DNA of 6,896 nucleotides from an uncultured Alistipes sp. (GTDB taxonomy: Bacteria > Bacteroidota > Bacteroidia > Bacteroidales > Rikenellaceae): positions 1 to 6,896 of the forward strand of contig UROX01000138.1 of assembly GCA_900549685.1 (NCBI GenBank), read 5' to 3'. A program made the translations under genes and the position numbers. The notes beneath the pieces were generated by a model that worked only from the letters and a program-made list of their open reading frames with translations, was not told the origin of the DNA and did not search any database. Below are positions 6,862 to 6,896 of the stretch, piece by piece (the stretch's first letter is position 1; each line of letters starts with the position of its first letter).

Positions 6862-6869
6862 TAACTTTG
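6862..6869 (+). promoter_or_regulatory. Promoter -7 element (TAACTTTG) for a downstream transcript
   Basis: TAACTTTG fits TAnnTTTG exactly, in an A/T-rich tract. A possible -33 element, CTTGTTTTT, has its TTG at 6836-6838, about 23 bases upstream. Transcription would start near 6875 and run out of the window. GGAGG at 6886-6890 could be a ribosome site if a start codon follows just past the window edge, but the gene itself cannot be seen. Confidence 0.6.
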
Positions 6870-6896
6870 AATAATTTCGTTTTTCGGAGGAACGGC

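Overview
The window looks like a chromosomal piece of a gut-type Bacteroidales bacterium. An Alistipes-like genome is my best guess, from the fairly high GC and the protein families rather than from any marker gene. Supporting signs are BACON domains in a SusD-type accessory lipoprotein, Bacteroidetes-style promoters (TAnnTTTG), A-rich start regions without strong Shine-Dalgarno sites, and a DUF4861 lipoprotein beside sugar-acid genes. All five genes are on the + strand.

Layout: (1) 49-1977 encodes a predicted surface lipoprotein with two tandem BACON domains, a middle beta-rich domain and a C-terminal repeat region carrying an Asp-box. It is probably the last gene of a polysaccharide utilization locus (PUL) whose other genes lie upstream of the window, and a strong terminator follows it at 2005-2040. 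(2) 2041-2478 holds no convincing gene. (3) 2479-2498 holds a promoter -7 element overlapped by a LacI-type palindromic operator. (4) 2527-6301 is a compact four-gene operon: LacI-family regulator, kduI (isomerase), a kduD/gluconate-5-dehydrogenase-like SDR, and a DUF4861 lipoprotein, with gaps of 19, 8 and 4 bases. It ends in a near-perfect terminator at 6330-6370. (5) 6371-6861 shows no gene, and 6862-6896 looks like the promoter and leader of a transcript starting outside the window.

How it fits together: polysaccharide lyases plus unsaturated uronyl hydrolases (not in this window) release 4-deoxy-5-hexosulose uronate from pectin-like or glycosaminoglycan-like polymers. KduI isomerises it and the SDR reduces the product to 2-keto-3-deoxygluconate (KDG). 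The regulator is encoded in the same transcript and its probable operator sits on that transcript's start, so the simplest model is a self-regulated, inducer-released switch for uronate catabolism. The DUF4861 lipoprotein is the only member without a known role and is the best candidate for new biochemistry. The surface lipoprotein upstream would help capture the glycan. I found no CRISPR array, transposon, tRNA or rRNA gene, and no clear previously unknown system. The most informative items are the operator/promoter and the DUF4861 gene in its kdu context.
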